In this document: positions 38,044 through 47,234 of the stretch, one piece after another
Numbering within the stretch: the stretch's first letter is position 1
Layout of the letters: each line of letters starts with the position of its first letter
Source of the DNA: an uncultured Pseudomonadota bacterium
GTDB taxonomy: Bacteria > Pseudomonadota > Gammaproteobacteria > Steroidobacterales > Steroidobacteraceae
Assembly (NCBI GenBank): GCA_946479515.1
Contig: CAMLGF010000022.1
Span: forward strand, 1 to 49,361
Direction: 5' to 3'
Length of the DNA stretch: 49,361 nt
Notes under the pieces: model-generated
The model's database searches: none
Told to the model about the DNA's origin: nothing
Seen by the model: the letters and a program-made list of their open reading frames with translations, nothing else
Position numbers and translations under genes: made by a program

Positions 38044-39720
38044 GTGTTCACGCCCGTATGCGCCATTGCGTATCGAGACGCAGCGTTCGCCACTCGGCGG
38101 ACGTCGGTGGCGCTTTGGGCCGCGTTCCGGCCGCAGCGGGTAATCTCTTCCGGGCTGGGAGTTTCCGCGGCGCTGCACCTGGCGGTGTTCCTCGTCTTCG
38201 GCAGCGCGCTGTACAGCTCGGGCGAAGATGACGCGGATGTTCCCGAGCTGTCCGTGCAGCTCGTGACCCGCGCGGGGCCTAACGACCCGGAATTCACCGA
38301 AGCGGCGCTGCCTGAACCCGTGCCCGAGCCCGTCGAAGACGTTCTCGACGATCCGGGAACGCGCCAGGAATCGCTGGCTGCCCCGGCCGTGGCCCCAGAC
38401 GTGGTCGAGAGCAGGCTGCAGGCCGAGGCCCGCCCGCCGGAGCAGACAGCCGCGCCGGTCCTGGCGCAGGCGATGACGCCCGTGGAGACCGGCGCCGTAC
38501 TAACTACCATCGCCCCCAGCGACGACCTGGTGGCGATGGTGCCCGAACCCACCGTCGCGCCAGCCGTGGCCGAGATCCCCAAGCCCGAGCAGCAGATGCT
38601 CGCGCGCAGCGTGCAGCAGGTCGCGCAGAAGCTGCTCGACGCCCGGGCGACCGACACCGAGATCACCTGGCAGCAAGACGGCCAGCAGTATTCGGCGCGC
38701 GTCAGGCGCCAGCCCGCGGCCGACAGCACCGGCATCGAGCAGGTCATCGCCGAAGTGATGACTCACAAGGACGGCAAGCGCATGAAGACCCGGTTTAGCC
38801 TCAAGCGCCTGGCGTTCTCGCATTTCACCCAGCTGGTGAACCACTGGGATCGCAACATCCAGCTGCACGACGACGTGATCGACGGCAGGTTCCACAGCAA
38901 CACCCAGTTCGCGTTCACCACCACCCGGAATGCCGCGCCGCGCTTCTTCGGCAAGGTGACCACGGCCGCCTCCACGCTCACCTTCGACGGCTTCAACCAG
39001 CGGCGCAACAAGGATGTGTTCCAGGGCGGATTCGAAACGAAAACCGAGCGCGTCCTGCTGCCGCGTGAAATGCCCGAGGTGGTGAACGGCGGCGACGCGG
39101 GCGACCGCCGCGTGTTCGCCGACGACACGCGCATCATCTTCAACGCGGATGGCAGCTACGTGTGGCGCAATGCCAATGGTCATGGCGAATTGCGCCGCGA
39201 GGAAGCCAGCCAGGCGCCGCGCTATCTCATCGGTGAAAAGGGCGCGAAGCTGTACGTGCGCGGCACGGTGTCGGGCCTGTTCACGGTCTACACGCCCAAT
39301 GACATCGAGATCGAGGACGACCTGGTGTACGCCCAGGACCCGCGGCAGACCGTCCTGTCGCGCGACTTTCTCGCGCTGATCGCCGGGCGCGACGTATGCG
39401 TCGGCGCCCCCGAGGTGACCGGCCCCGGCGACCTGACGGTGCACGCGGCCATCTTCGCGCGGCGCCGTTTCTACATCGAGCTCACGGATCGCGGCCGCAG
39501 CGGCGATGCCACGCTGGTCATCTATGGCAGCCTCACGGCCGGATCGCTGTCCGAGACCGAACCGCGTTATGCCACCCAGGTGGATTTCGACAAGCGATTC
39601 GAATACCTGCGGCCGGCCGGGTTTCCGATGACCCGGCGTTATGAAGTCGATTCCTGGGACCCGGACTGGGAGGAAGTGGAGCGGGAAGACGCCACCACGG
39701 GGCTGGCGCAGGCTCAATGA
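38044..39720 (+). CDS. TonB-N-terminus-like anchored protein with unknown beta-rich C-terminus
   Basis: A 558-residue protein starting at GTG, with GGAGG eight bases upstream. One transmembrane helix (about 38-58) contains S-A-A-L-H, the SxxxH pattern of TonB that meets ExbB/ExbD. A Pro/Glu/Ala-rich periplasmic stretch follows (about 65-185). The rest has no TonB domain. Residues about 245-390 carry QLHDDVIDGRFHSN, FAFTTTRNAAPRFFGKV and FGRNK-like blocks, and about 400-540 alternate short beta units (VRGTVSGLFTVYTPNDIEIEDDLVYA, GPGDLTVHAAIFARRRFYI) as in beta-solenoid or pilus-assembly-type DUF4900 sequences. Function is unknown. It precedes deaD by 97 bases. Confidence 0.72.
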   Translation: MFTPVCAIAYRDAAFATRRTSVALWAAFRPQRVISSGLGVSAALHLAVFLVFGSALYSSGEDDADVPELSVQLVTRAGPNDPEFTEAALPEPVPEPVEDVLDDPGTRQESLAAPAVAPDVVESRLQAEARPPEQTAAPVLAQAMTPVETGAVLTTIAPSDDLVAMVPEPTVAPAVAEIPKPEQQMLARSVQQVAQKLLDARATDTEITWQQDGQQYSARVRRQPAADSTGIEQVIAEVMTHKDGKRMKTRFSLKRLAFSHFTQLVNHWDRNIQLHDDVIDGRFHSNTQFAFTTTRNAAPRFFGKVTTAASTLTFDGFNQRRNKDVFQGGFETKTERVLLPREMPEVVNGGDAGDRRVFADDTRIIFNADGSYVWRNANGHGELRREEASQAPRYLIGEKGAKLYVRGTVSGLFTVYTPNDIEIEDDLVYAQDPRQTVLSRDFLALIAGRDVCVGAPEVTGPGDLTVHAAIFARRRFYIELTDRGRSGDATLVIYGSLTAGSLSETEPRYATQVDFDKRFEYLRPAGFPMTRRYEVDSWDPDWEEVEREDATTGLAQAQ

Positions 39721-39727
39721 TCCTTCC

Positions 39728-39757
39728 CTGACATTCCCCGCCGATTTCGCGTACAGT
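39728..39757 (+). promoter_or_regulatory. Candidate sigma-70 promoter of the DEAD-box helicase gene
   Basis: CTGACA (39728-39733) and TACAGT (39752-39757) are separated by 18 bases, giving a predicted 5' leader of about 54 bases before the ATG at 39818. Confidence 0.5.
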
Positions 39758-39817
39758 GCGCGCCCCATTCGCCGGGTCGCGCCCGGCCATTCGCGGCCGC
39801 CCGGCCCCATCCGAGAC

Positions 39818-41821
39818 ATGAACGAACCCAGCTCCCCGACCTTCGCCGACCTCGGCCTGCACCCCGCCGTCGTCGCCGCGCTCGCCGATATCGGCTACGA
39901 AGCGCCCTCTCCCATCCAGGCACAGACCATCCCGCTGCTGCTCGAAGGCGCCGATCTGCTCGGCCAGGCCTCCACCGGCACGGGCAAGACCGCCGCGTTC
40001 GCGCTGCCGGTGCTGTCGAAGATCGATCTGTCGCAGCATGCGCCGCAGGCCCTGGTGCTCACGCCCACGCGCGAACTCGCGATCCAGGTGGCCGAGGCAT
40101 TCCAGAAGTACGCGGCCCGATTGCCGGGCTTCCATGTGCTGCCGGTTTACGGCGGACAGAGCTACACGCCGCAGCTGAAGGGTCTGAAGCGCGGCGCCCA
40201 CGTGGTGGTGGGTACTCCCGGTCGCCTGCTCGATCACGTGCAGAGCGGCGCGCTGGATCTCGGCCAGCTCAAGTTCCTGGTGCTCGACGAGGGCGACGAG
40301 ATGCTGCAGATGGGTTTCGTCGACGACATCGAGACCCTGTTCCAGCAGACGCCGGAAGACAAACAGGTGGCCCTGTTCACCGCGACGCTGCCGCATGCCA
40401 TCCGCCGCATCGCGCAGGAACACATGCGCGAGCCGCGCGAGATCACGGTCAAGGCCCGCGGCGAAGCGGCGCCCAAGATCCGGCAGCGCTACTGGTTCGT
40501 CAGCGGCCTGCACAAGCTGGACGCGCTCACGCGCCTGCTGGAGGTGGAGAATTTCGACGCCGTGCTGGTGTTCGTGCGCACCAAGCTCGAGACCGTCGAT
40601 CTCGCCAACAAGCTGGAGGCACGCGGCCTGGCCGCGGCCGCGCTCAATGGCGACATGGAGCAGCGGTCACGCGAGCAGACCGTGCAGCGGCTCAAGGATG
40701 GCAAGATCGACGTGGTCATCGCCACCGACGTGGCGGCGCGCGGCCTCGACGTGGAGCGCATCTCGCACGTGATCAACTACGACATTCCGTACGACTCCGA
40801 GACCTACGTGCATCGCATCGGCCGCACGGGCCGCGCCGGACGCTCCGGCGACGCCATCCTGTTCGTGAGCCCGCGCGAGCGAAACATGCTGCGCATCATC
40901 GAACGGGTGACCCAGCAACGCATCGAGGAGATGAAGCTGCCGAGCGTGGCCGACGTGAACGAGCTGCGGGTCATCAAGTTCAAGGAGAAGGTGACCGCGG
41001 CGGTGCTGTCCGGCGAAGGCAAGGAATTCCAGCCGCTGCTCGAACAGATCGAAGCCGCCGGCAACATTCCCGCCATCGAGATCGCCGCGGCGCTCGCCAG
41101 CATGCTGCAGGGAGACACGCCGCTGTTGCTCAAACAGAAGGACGAGGCGCAAGCCGCGCAGTCCGCCGCCATCGCGAGCGACGCGCCCGCCTCCACCTAC
41201 CGCATCGCCGTGGGTCACGCCCATGGCGTGCTGCCCGGAAACATCGTCGGCGCGATCGCCAACGAGGCCGGCATCGACGGCAAGCGCATCGGCCACATCG
41301 ACATCCGCGAGGATCACAGTTACGTGGATCTGCCCACGCTGCCCGACGAAGTGGTCGGCCAGCTGCAGAAGACGCGCATCCGCGGCGAGGAGATCCGCAT
41401 CACGCGCGTGGATGGCAAGCCGGCCCGCGAATACCACAAGTCGGCCGGTTTCAGCGGCAAATCGCGCCGACCGGATCGCAGTGCCGGGGACCGTGGCGAG
41501 CGCCGCCCCTACACCGGCGGTGGCAACCGCTTCGAGCGCGACGGCGGCCCGCGGCCGACTCGCGCCTTCGAGGGCGGCAAACGCAGTTACCAGGGCACGC
41601 CGCGCTTCGCGCGCGACGACCAAGCGCGTCTGCCGGCGGAATTCCAGGCAGCGCCGCGCGAACCGGGCGAACGGCCGGCACGTTCGTACGGCGACAAGCC
41701 GCGTGCTTTCAAGAAGGGCAGCTTCAAGAAGGACGGATTCAAGAAGAAGTTCACCGGCAAGGCGGCCGGCGCCAAGGGCGCCTACAAGGGCGGCAAGGCC
41801 TTCCGCGCCGGGAACAAATAG
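39818..41821 (+). CDS. deaD: ATP-dependent DEAD-box RNA helicase (DeaD/CsdA-like)
   Basis: A 667-residue RNA helicase for ribosome assembly and mRNA unwinding. Motifs in order: Q motif (YEAPSPIQAQTIP), motif I ASTGTGKT (51-58), Ia PTRELAIQ, motif II DEGD (157-160, where DEAD is usual), motif III TAT (188-190), ATDVAARGLDV, and motif VI HRIGRTGRAGR. A DbpA-type RNA-binding domain follows (about 465-540), then a long Arg/Lys/Gly/Phe-rich tail ending KGGKAFRAGNK. Domain order and tail identify the DeaD group. The ATG at 39818 is preferred over the long upstream open frame. Gly for Ala in motif II should still bind ATP and Mg. Confidence 0.95.
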   Translation: MNEPSSPTFADLGLHPAVVAALADIGYEAPSPIQAQTIPLLLEGADLLGQASTGTGKTAAFALPVLSKIDLSQHAPQALVLTPTRELAIQVAEAFQKYAARLPGFHVLPVYGGQSYTPQLKGLKRGAHVVVGTPGRLLDHVQSGALDLGQLKFLVLDEGDEMLQMGFVDDIETLFQQTPEDKQVALFTATLPHAIRRIAQEHMREPREITVKARGEAAPKIRQRYWFVSGLHKLDALTRLLEVENFDAVLVFVRTKLETVDLANKLEARGLAAAALNGDMEQRSREQTVQRLKDGKIDVVIATDVAARGLDVERISHVINYDIPYDSETYVHRIGRTGRAGRSGDAILFVSPRERNMLRIIERVTQQRIEEMKLPSVADVNELRVIKFKEKVTAAVLSGEGKEFQPLLEQIEAAGNIPAIEIAAALASMLQGDTPLLLKQKDEAQAAQSAAIASDAPASTYRIAVGHAHGVLPGNIVGAIANEAGIDGKRIGHIDIREDHSYVDLPTLPDEVVGQLQKTRIRGEEIRITRVDGKPAREYHKSAGFSGKSRRPDRSAGDRGERRPYTGGGNRFERDGGPRPTRAFEGGKRSYQGTPRFARDDQARLPAEFQAAPREPGERPARSYGDKPRAFKKGSFKKDGFKKKFTGKAAGAKGAYKGGKAFRAGNK

Positions 41822-41833
41822 CCGGCCAAACTA

Positions 41834-42535
41834 CTATTCCAGCGGCTTGGACCAGTAGGGCGGCCGCAGGGACTCGGGCTCCCGCCCATTGCCCTCGTTG
41901 GACTGCGGCCGGCGCTGTTCGTCGAAATACAGCCGCATGTCCTTGAACATGTCGCCGTAGGCCGGGGGCTTCTTGCCCAGGGCACAGGCGATCATCGAGA
42001 AATTCACCAGCGTACAGCCTTCGCTCACGCGGTAGAGGGTGTTGCCCTTCTCGTCGCGCTCGAGACCGTCCACGCCCGGCTTCCAGCGGAAGTGGTTCAA
42101 CTCCGATTGCTGTCGCTTGGTGAGCGAGGCCCAGGTTCCCTGGGGACCGGCGAACATTTTGGCGATCCTTTCGGTCTCGGCCTGGCGCGCGAGCACCCGC
42201 GCGGCGGCATCGCGGCCTTCCTTGGGCCAGTCGGTATAACCCGGTCGAGCGGCATTCGTGCCGGGTGCGCCCGCCGCTTCCGTCGTCGCCGCGTCGCCAG
42301 CAGCTGCGCGGTCCGCCGCCGCCAGATCGGGCGGCGAGAGACTGACCGTCGGATCGGGCAAGGGACGCATGGAGTCGTCGTACGACTCGAACACCGGGAT
42401 GAGCTGCGTGACGAACGGCTCCGCTCCCGACGGGCGGCGTTGCGCCTCACGATGCGTGATGCCGATCAGCAGCCATACGACCAGGGCATGCCCCAGGAGC
42501 ACGCAGAGCATCGCCGCTGTGCGTCGCCCCATCAT
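41834..42535 (-). CDS. Hypothetical single-pass membrane protein
   Basis: A 233-residue protein starting at an ATG-ATG pair. It has one N-terminal transmembrane helix with a His in its middle (LCVLLGHALVVWLLIGI) and then a periplasmic domain. The sequence just after the helix (FVTQLIPVFE, Pro-rich up to residue 75) again resembles TonB-type N-termini. The C-terminal half has WKPGVDGLERDEKGNTLYRVSEGCTLVNF and two Cys (EGC, IAC) that might pair, and ends in a basic/Pro tail. I do not recognise a family. It converges on deaD with 12 bases between and is divergent from the AI-2E gene. Confidence 0.72.
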   Translation of the reverse strand: MMGRRTAAMLCVLLGHALVVWLLIGITHREAQRRPSGAEPFVTQLIPVFESYDDSMRPLPDPTVSLSPPDLAAADRAAAGDAATTEAAGAPGTNAARPGYTDWPKEGRDAAARVLARQAETERIAKMFAGPQGTWASLTKRQQSELNHFRWKPGVDGLERDEKGNTLYRVSEGCTLVNFSMIACALGKKPPAYGDMFKDMRLYFDEQRRPQSNEGNGREPESLRPPYWSKPLE

Positions 42536-42683
42536 TGAGCGAGTGTGACAGGATTCGTCCGACGCGAGTTCCCGGTTTGCCGCGGCTCGCCGGAGTCGGC
42601 CGACAACAGGGCGAACCATCGGCCGCGAGCGGCATGGGCGCCGGAACCTTCTCTGATGTCAGCGCATCACCGACATTTCCAGG

Positions 42684-43844
42684 GTGCAGACCGTTACCAG
42701 GCAGAGCGCCGACGCGCCGGATCCCAAGCTGGCCAAAGCCGTGTGGCTGGTGGCCCTCATGGGGCTGGGCGTGATCCTGTATTTCGCGCGGGACGTGTGC
42801 ATCCCGGTGGCCATGGCGTTGTTCATGGCATTGCTGCTGACCCCGGCGGTGGACCGCCTGTGCCGCTGGCGGCTGCGCCGCGGCCTGGCCGTGGCCATCG
42901 TCATGTCCGTGGTGTTCGCCGCCGCGGCCATCGCCGTCAACAGCGTCTGGACGCCGGCCACCGAATGGCTGGCGCGCGCGCCCCAGACACTGCGCAAGAT
43001 CGATCCACGGCTGCAGCCCATGCGCGAGATGTTCGAGCGCGTGGATTCGCTGGCGCAGCGCGCCGGGCAGTTGACCCAGGGCGGCACGGTAGTTAGTGGC
43101 AAGCCGGCCATCGTCACGCCAGTCGCCGGCGAGAGCACCGCCATCGCCATCACCAAGAACCTCATCGAGGCGCTCACGGTGGTGCCGCTCACGTTGTTCT
43201 TCCTGCTCGGCGGACCGCCCCTGCTGGCGCGCATGGGCGCCTCGCTGTCGGGCAGCGAGACCAGCGCGAAGGCGCTGCGGCTCACCGAGGCCATCCGCGT
43301 CGAGGTGGGCCGATATTTCGGCACGGTGGCGCTCATCAATGTCGGTCTCGGCCTCGCCACCGCGCTCACGATGTATGCGCTGGGCATGCCGAACGCCATC
43401 CTCTGGGGCGTCATGGCCTGCCTGTTCAATTTCGTGCCGTATCTCGGCCCCATCGCCGCATTCGCCATCATTGCGGTCGCGGCCCTGCTCACGTTCAAGA
43501 GCATCGGCCACGCACTGGCGGTTCCGGGCGCCTTTCTGGTGCTGCATCTCATCGAAGGCCAGATCGTGCAGCCGCTCACCGTGGGGCGACGCTTCGAGGT
43601 GAACGCGCTGGTGGTGCTGCTGGCCGTGTGGTTCGGCTACGGCTTCTGGGGAATTCCCGGCATGCTGCTCGCCACGCCGGCGCTGGTGGCGGTGAAAGTG
43701 GCCGCGCAGTACCAGCCCTCGTGGCGCACGGTGCGCGACTTCCTCACACCCAACGACTTCTGGCATCCGAAATCCCTGAAACGGCTGCGGCGGCCAGATG
43801 GCGACAAGCCCACCGCGGAATCAGATCGCCTCGCCGCGCGGTGA
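42684..43844 (+). CDS. AI-2E family transporter
   Basis: A 386-residue multi-pass protein of the AI-2 exporter (TqsA/PerM) superfamily, with about eight hydrophobic segments. Typical parts are PVAMALFMALLLTPAVDRL near the N-terminus, a soluble domain (about 90-150), and the C-terminal block GMPNAILWGVMACLFNFVPYLGPI and EGQIVQPLTVGRRFEVNALVVLLAVWFGYGFWGIPGMLLA. Members include sodium/proton antiporters as well as autoinducer exporters, so the substrate is open. The start is a GTG at 42684 without a good Shine-Dalgarno, so the exact N-terminus is uncertain. Confidence 0.9.
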   Translation: MQTVTRQSADAPDPKLAKAVWLVALMGLGVILYFARDVCIPVAMALFMALLLTPAVDRLCRWRLRRGLAVAIVMSVVFAAAAIAVNSVWTPATEWLARAPQTLRKIDPRLQPMREMFERVDSLAQRAGQLTQGGTVVSGKPAIVTPVAGESTAIAITKNLIEALTVVPLTLFFLLGGPPLLARMGASLSGSETSAKALRLTEAIRVEVGRYFGTVALINVGLGLATALTMYALGMPNAILWGVMACLFNFVPYLGPIAAFAIIAVAALLTFKSIGHALAVPGAFLVLHLIEGQIVQPLTVGRRFEVNALVVLLAVWFGYGFWGIPGMLLATPALVAVKVAAQYQPSWRTVRDFLTPNDFWHPKSLKRLRRPDGDKPTAESDRLAAR

Positions 43845-43959
43845 GAATCGACCCGGAACCCGCCATGCCAGTCGGGCTGCGTTCGAGATGCTTGCGCCGG
43901 GGCGCACGGGCATCTGATCATGGCGACGTGGGCCAGTCGTCCTCTCCTGCCGGTCGCTC

Positions 43960-45225
43960 GTGACACTCGTCGTCGTTCTATCCACCCTGCTCGCCGGCGC
44001 GCTGATCTTCGCCATCGGCGCCAACCTGCGCACCACCGAAAAGCGGCTGCTGTACCGGCCGCGCCGCCTGTACACCAGCGGCGATGCGGACTTCCGCCGC
44101 GCGCTGGGCATCCTGCTGGGCCCGCCGCTGGTACCGGGCAACCGCATCACCTCGCTGGTGAACGGCGAGCAGATCTACGCCGCGATGCTCAACGCCATCC
44201 GCACGGCGCACACCAACATCACATTCGAAACCTTCGTGTTCCGGGATGGCGTCGGAGCGCAATTCGTCGAAGAGCTCGCGAACGCCGCGCGCCGCGGAGT
44301 CCAGGTGCATATGCTGCTCGACTGGCTGGGATCGCGCACCATGGACCAGTCGCTGCTGCACGCGGCGAAGGCGTCGGGTTGCGAACTGCATGTGTATCAC
44401 CCGCCCTCCTGGTATCACCTGGGCAGGCTCAACAACCGCACGCACCGCAAGCTGCTGATCGTCGATGGCAAGGTGGGCTTCACCGGCGGCGTCGGCATGG
44501 GCGTGGAATGGAAGCATGGCCTCAAGGGCATGCCACCCTGGCGCGAGACGCATTTCAAGGCCGAGGGGCCGGTGGTGGCGCAGATGCAGGCGGTGTTCGT
44601 CGACAACTGGATCAAGGCCACCGGACGCGTGCTGCACGGCGCGGAGTATTTTCCCAGGCTGGCGAACTGCGGCGAGATGGAAGCGCAGATGTTCGGCAGC
44701 TCGCCCGTGGGCGGCTCGGAGAGCATGCACCTCATGGTGCTGCTGGCATTGACGGCCGCCAAGACCTCGATCGACATCGAGAACGCCTACTTCGTGCCCG
44801 ACAAACTCACCGTGGAAGCGCTGTGCTCCGCGGCACGCCGCGGCGTGCGCGTCCGCATCGTCGTGCCCGGCCGGCACACGGACGCCCGCATCGGGCGCTG
44901 GGCGGCGCAAGGCCTGTATGGCTCGCTGCTGGAGGCTGGCATCCACATCTACGAATATCAGCCGACCATGATGCACTGTAAGGTGCTGGTCATCGATGGA
45001 CTGTGGAGCTCGGTGGGTTCGTCCAACTTCGACGATCGCTCGTTCCGCTTGAACGACGAGGCCAACCTGAACGTGTTCAGCGAAGCGCTGGCCCGCGAAC
45101 AGATCGCGCTCATCGAAGCCGACATCGGCAAGTCACGCCGCATGGCGCTGAAGAAGTGGCGGCACCGGAAATTCGGTCGGCGCATCAACGAACAGCTCGC
45201 CCTGCTGCTGCGCTCGCAGCTCTAG
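43960..45225 (+). CDS. Cardiolipin synthase (phospholipase D superfamily)
   Basis: A 421-residue membrane-associated enzyme that makes cardiolipin from phosphatidylglycerol or by transfer from phosphatidylethanolamine. One N-terminal transmembrane helix (about 4-22) is followed by two HKD motifs: THRKLLIVDG with H162, K164 and D169, and MHCKVLVIDG with H339, K341 and D346. SSNFDDRSFRLNDEAN after the second motif is typical of bacterial Cls. A single N-terminal helix resembles ClsB/ClsC rather than ClsA. The start is a GTG at 43960. The gene stands alone, 115 bases after the AI-2E family gene. Confidence 0.92.
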   Translation: MTLVVVLSTLLAGALIFAIGANLRTTEKRLLYRPRRLYTSGDADFRRALGILLGPPLVPGNRITSLVNGEQIYAAMLNAIRTAHTNITFETFVFRDGVGAQFVEELANAARRGVQVHMLLDWLGSRTMDQSLLHAAKASGCELHVYHPPSWYHLGRLNNRTHRKLLIVDGKVGFTGGVGMGVEWKHGLKGMPPWRETHFKAEGPVVAQMQAVFVDNWIKATGRVLHGAEYFPRLANCGEMEAQMFGSSPVGGSESMHLMVLLALTAAKTSIDIENAYFVPDKLTVEALCSAARRGVRVRIVVPGRHTDARIGRWAAQGLYGSLLEAGIHIYEYQPTMMHCKVLVIDGLWSSVGSSNFDDRSFRLNDEANLNVFSEALAREQIALIEADIGKSRRMALKKWRHRKFGRRINEQLALLLRSQL

Positions 45226-45307
45226 CGGCACAACCGCATGGCGATGGGCCCGGCATCGATCTCGAAGCGAATCTGCCCGCATAGGCAGCCACCGGTATGT
45301 TTAATGG

Positions 45308-46399
45308 TCACTCCGCGGCGGCCTGCACCGCAGGCCAGTCGATATTCAGCGGCTGGCAATCGCACTTCAGGGTCGCGGCCAGTCGTTCGAGATCGGCGAT
45401 CCGCTCGGCAGTGGCCGGATGCGAGGACAGCAATTCCGGGCCATCGCCGCCGCGCTTTTCCTGATCGGCCTGCAGCCTCTTGAACAGGGTGACCATGCCC
45501 TCGAGCGGAAGCCCGGCACGCACCAGCGCTTTCATGCCCTCGGCGTCGGCTTCCGCCTCGAGCTTGCGGCTGTTGCGCAAGTTGCCGAGCTGATGGATGA
45601 CGATCGCCGTGATGGCGCTCACGTCGCCGAGCACCACCGCCAGCACCGCGGCCCAGCCCGCGGAGCTGATCATCTGCTGCAGCGTGTGCCGGCGCTCGAC
45701 GTGCTGCACCTCGTGGGCAAGCACGCCGGCAAGTTCGTCGGCATTGCGCATTTCCTTCAGCATGCCCTGGTTCACCACGACGATGCCGCCCGGCAATGCA
45801 TAGGCATTCACCTCGGGATCGTCGCTGACGTACCAGCGGTACTGGTAGCGTGAACCCTTCGTGAGCCTCGTGCCGAGCTCGGCCACGGTGCTCGCCGCCA
45901 GCCCCTGCTGCGTGAGTTCATGCTCCATCTCGAGCTGCGCCAGCGCGCGCTCGCCGATGCCGGTTTCCGTCTCCTGGGACACGCGGCTCGCGATCCAACC
46001 GGTGATGGCATCCTTCTGCCACCAGGCGACCACGACCAGCATCGCCAGGCCGGCCAGCACGCCGACCACCACCTGCCACTTGCGGCGGTGATAGCGCACC
46101 GTGGCATGGCCGCGCCGCAGCTTCGGTGCGAAGTGAGCGGGTGCGGCCGCCAGCAATGCCTGCTGCGCAGCGCCGTCGCCGAGCGTCACGGCGTGCATCT
46201 GCCCGCCACGTTCCCAGGCCATCTGCAGCGTGTCTTCGTTGAAGCCCGTGACGCTGACTTGCAGCGAGTCTGCCGCCACGTCCTCGACCGTCCCGTCGGC
46301 CCGCCTCACCCGCAGATAATCACCGCGGAACTGCAGGCGCGTGGCAACTCCCGACGCCGGGAGCCCGGGCCCGTGCAGCAGGCCCGCCACTTCGGTCAC
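45308..46399 (-). CDS. M48-family membrane metalloprotease, coupled to the AIM24-like gene
   Basis: A 363-residue zinc protease. The N-terminal about 100 residues form a beta-rich cytoplasmic domain (LLHGPGLPASGVATRLQF, like DUF7092), then a transmembrane helix (about 109-126) and a periplasmic M48 protease domain with HEVQH (H229, E230, H233), and the third ligand Glu in the LEAEADAEGMK block. The C-terminus carries LLSSHPATAERI, typical of M48 (BepA/YfgC-like) proteases. A longer open frame starts at 46540, but the GTG at 46399 overlaps the upstream TGA as GTGA, which gives translational coupling and removes a frame that lies inside the neighbour. It probably acts in envelope quality control. 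Confidence 0.9.
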   Translation of the reverse strand: MTEVAGLLHGPGLPASGVATRLQFRGDYLRVRRADGTVEDVAADSLQVSVTGFNEDTLQMAWERGGQMHAVTLGDGAAQQALLAAAPAHFAPKLRRGHATVRYHRRKWQVVVGVLAGLAMLVVVAWWQKDAITGWIASRVSQETETGIGERALAQLEMEHELTQQGLAASTVAELGTRLTKGSRYQYRWYVSDDPEVNAYALPGGIVVVNQGMLKEMRNADELAGVLAHEVQHVERRHTLQQMISSAGWAAVLAVVLGDVSAITAIVIHQLGNLRNSRKLEAEADAEGMKALVRAGLPLEGMVTLFKRLQADQEKRGGDGPELLSSHPATAERIADLERLAATLKCDCQPLNIDWPAVQAAAE

Positions 46400-47187
46400 A
46401 GGCGCTTGCCCATGAGTGTCATCACCACGATGAAGATGACGATGAGGAAGTACCACAACCGCGCCCCGACGCCGCGCGATTGCGTATGCGCGCCGGTCAG
46501 CATCGCGCGCAGGTGTTGAATGGGCAGGCTCTGCAACCACACCGTTCCCGGACCCTTGACGGTGGCGAGGAACAGTCCTTCGCCGCCGAGCATGGAGGTC
46601 TTGAGGCTGCCGACGTACTTCACGTCATAGTTCACCGAGGTCTGCAGCGCGGCCAGGCAACCCGTATCCACCTTCAGTTCTTCACCCGCGCGCAGATCGA
46701 TGGGCGCCAGCGTGCCACTGGCGTGGATGAAGACGGTGCCGCTGCCGGTGAGCTTCTGCATGATGAAGCCCTCGCCACCGAACATGCCCGCGCGCAGGCG
46801 CTTCTTGAACGCCAAGCCCAGCCTCACGCCCTTGGTGCCGCCGAGAAAGGCGCCCTTCTGGCAGATCAGCGCGCCCCCCACCGCGGCCAGATCCACGGCG
46901 ATGATCTTGCCAGGCGACGGAGCGGCGAAGGCCACGCGCAGCGGGCGCTGGCTGCCGTTGGTGAAGATCGAGGTGAAGAAATTCTCTCCGGTCAGGCTGC
47001 GCTTGAAACCGGATGCCAGGCGGCCGCCGAATCCCGCGTCGCTGCCATCGCCCATCTGCGTGTCCAGATCGATGCCCGAGTCGGCGTACATCATCGCACC
47101 CGGCTCGCCCACGGCGGATTCGCCGGGCGCCAGCGTGAGCTCCACGAACTGCAGGTCCGAACCTTCGATGCGATATTGCAGTGACAT
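46396..47187 (-). CDS. TIGR00266/AIM24 family protein
   Basis: A 263-residue protein with the double-stranded beta-helix AIM24 fold (about 1-220): VELTLAPGESAVGEPGAMMYADSGI, GENFFTSIFTN, FMQKL-like GFIMQKLTGSGTVFIHASG and GGEGLFLATVKGPGTVWLQS. A transmembrane helix follows at the C-terminus (about 242-260, YFLIVIFIVVMTLM). The family's function is not known. The ATG at 47187 is preceded by GGGAGGG, a very strong ribosome-binding site, and is preferred over one 26 codons upstream. Its stop overlaps the M48 start, so the two proteins are made together and may act as a pair. Confidence 0.92.
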   Translation of the reverse strand: MSLQYRIEGSDLQFVELTLAPGESAVGEPGAMMYADSGIDLDTQMGDGSDAGFGGRLASGFKRSLTGENFFTSIFTNGSQRPLRVAFAAPSPGKIIAVDLAAVGGALICQKGAFLGGTKGVRLGLAFKKRLRAGMFGGEGFIMQKLTGSGTVFIHASGTLAPIDLRAGEELKVDTGCLAALQTSVNYDVKYVGSLKTSMLGGEGLFLATVKGPGTVWLQSLPIQHLRAMLTGAHTQSRGVGARLWYFLIVIFIVVMTLMGKRL

Positions 47188-47234
47188 GCGTGCCCTCCCA
47201 GGCTCATTTTCCGCTCGATGTAACCGGACCGAAC

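Noticed and set aside
46400..46540. Longer start of the M48 protease
   Set aside because: It lies inside the upstream gene and lacks a ribosome-binding site; the GTGA overlap explains the start.
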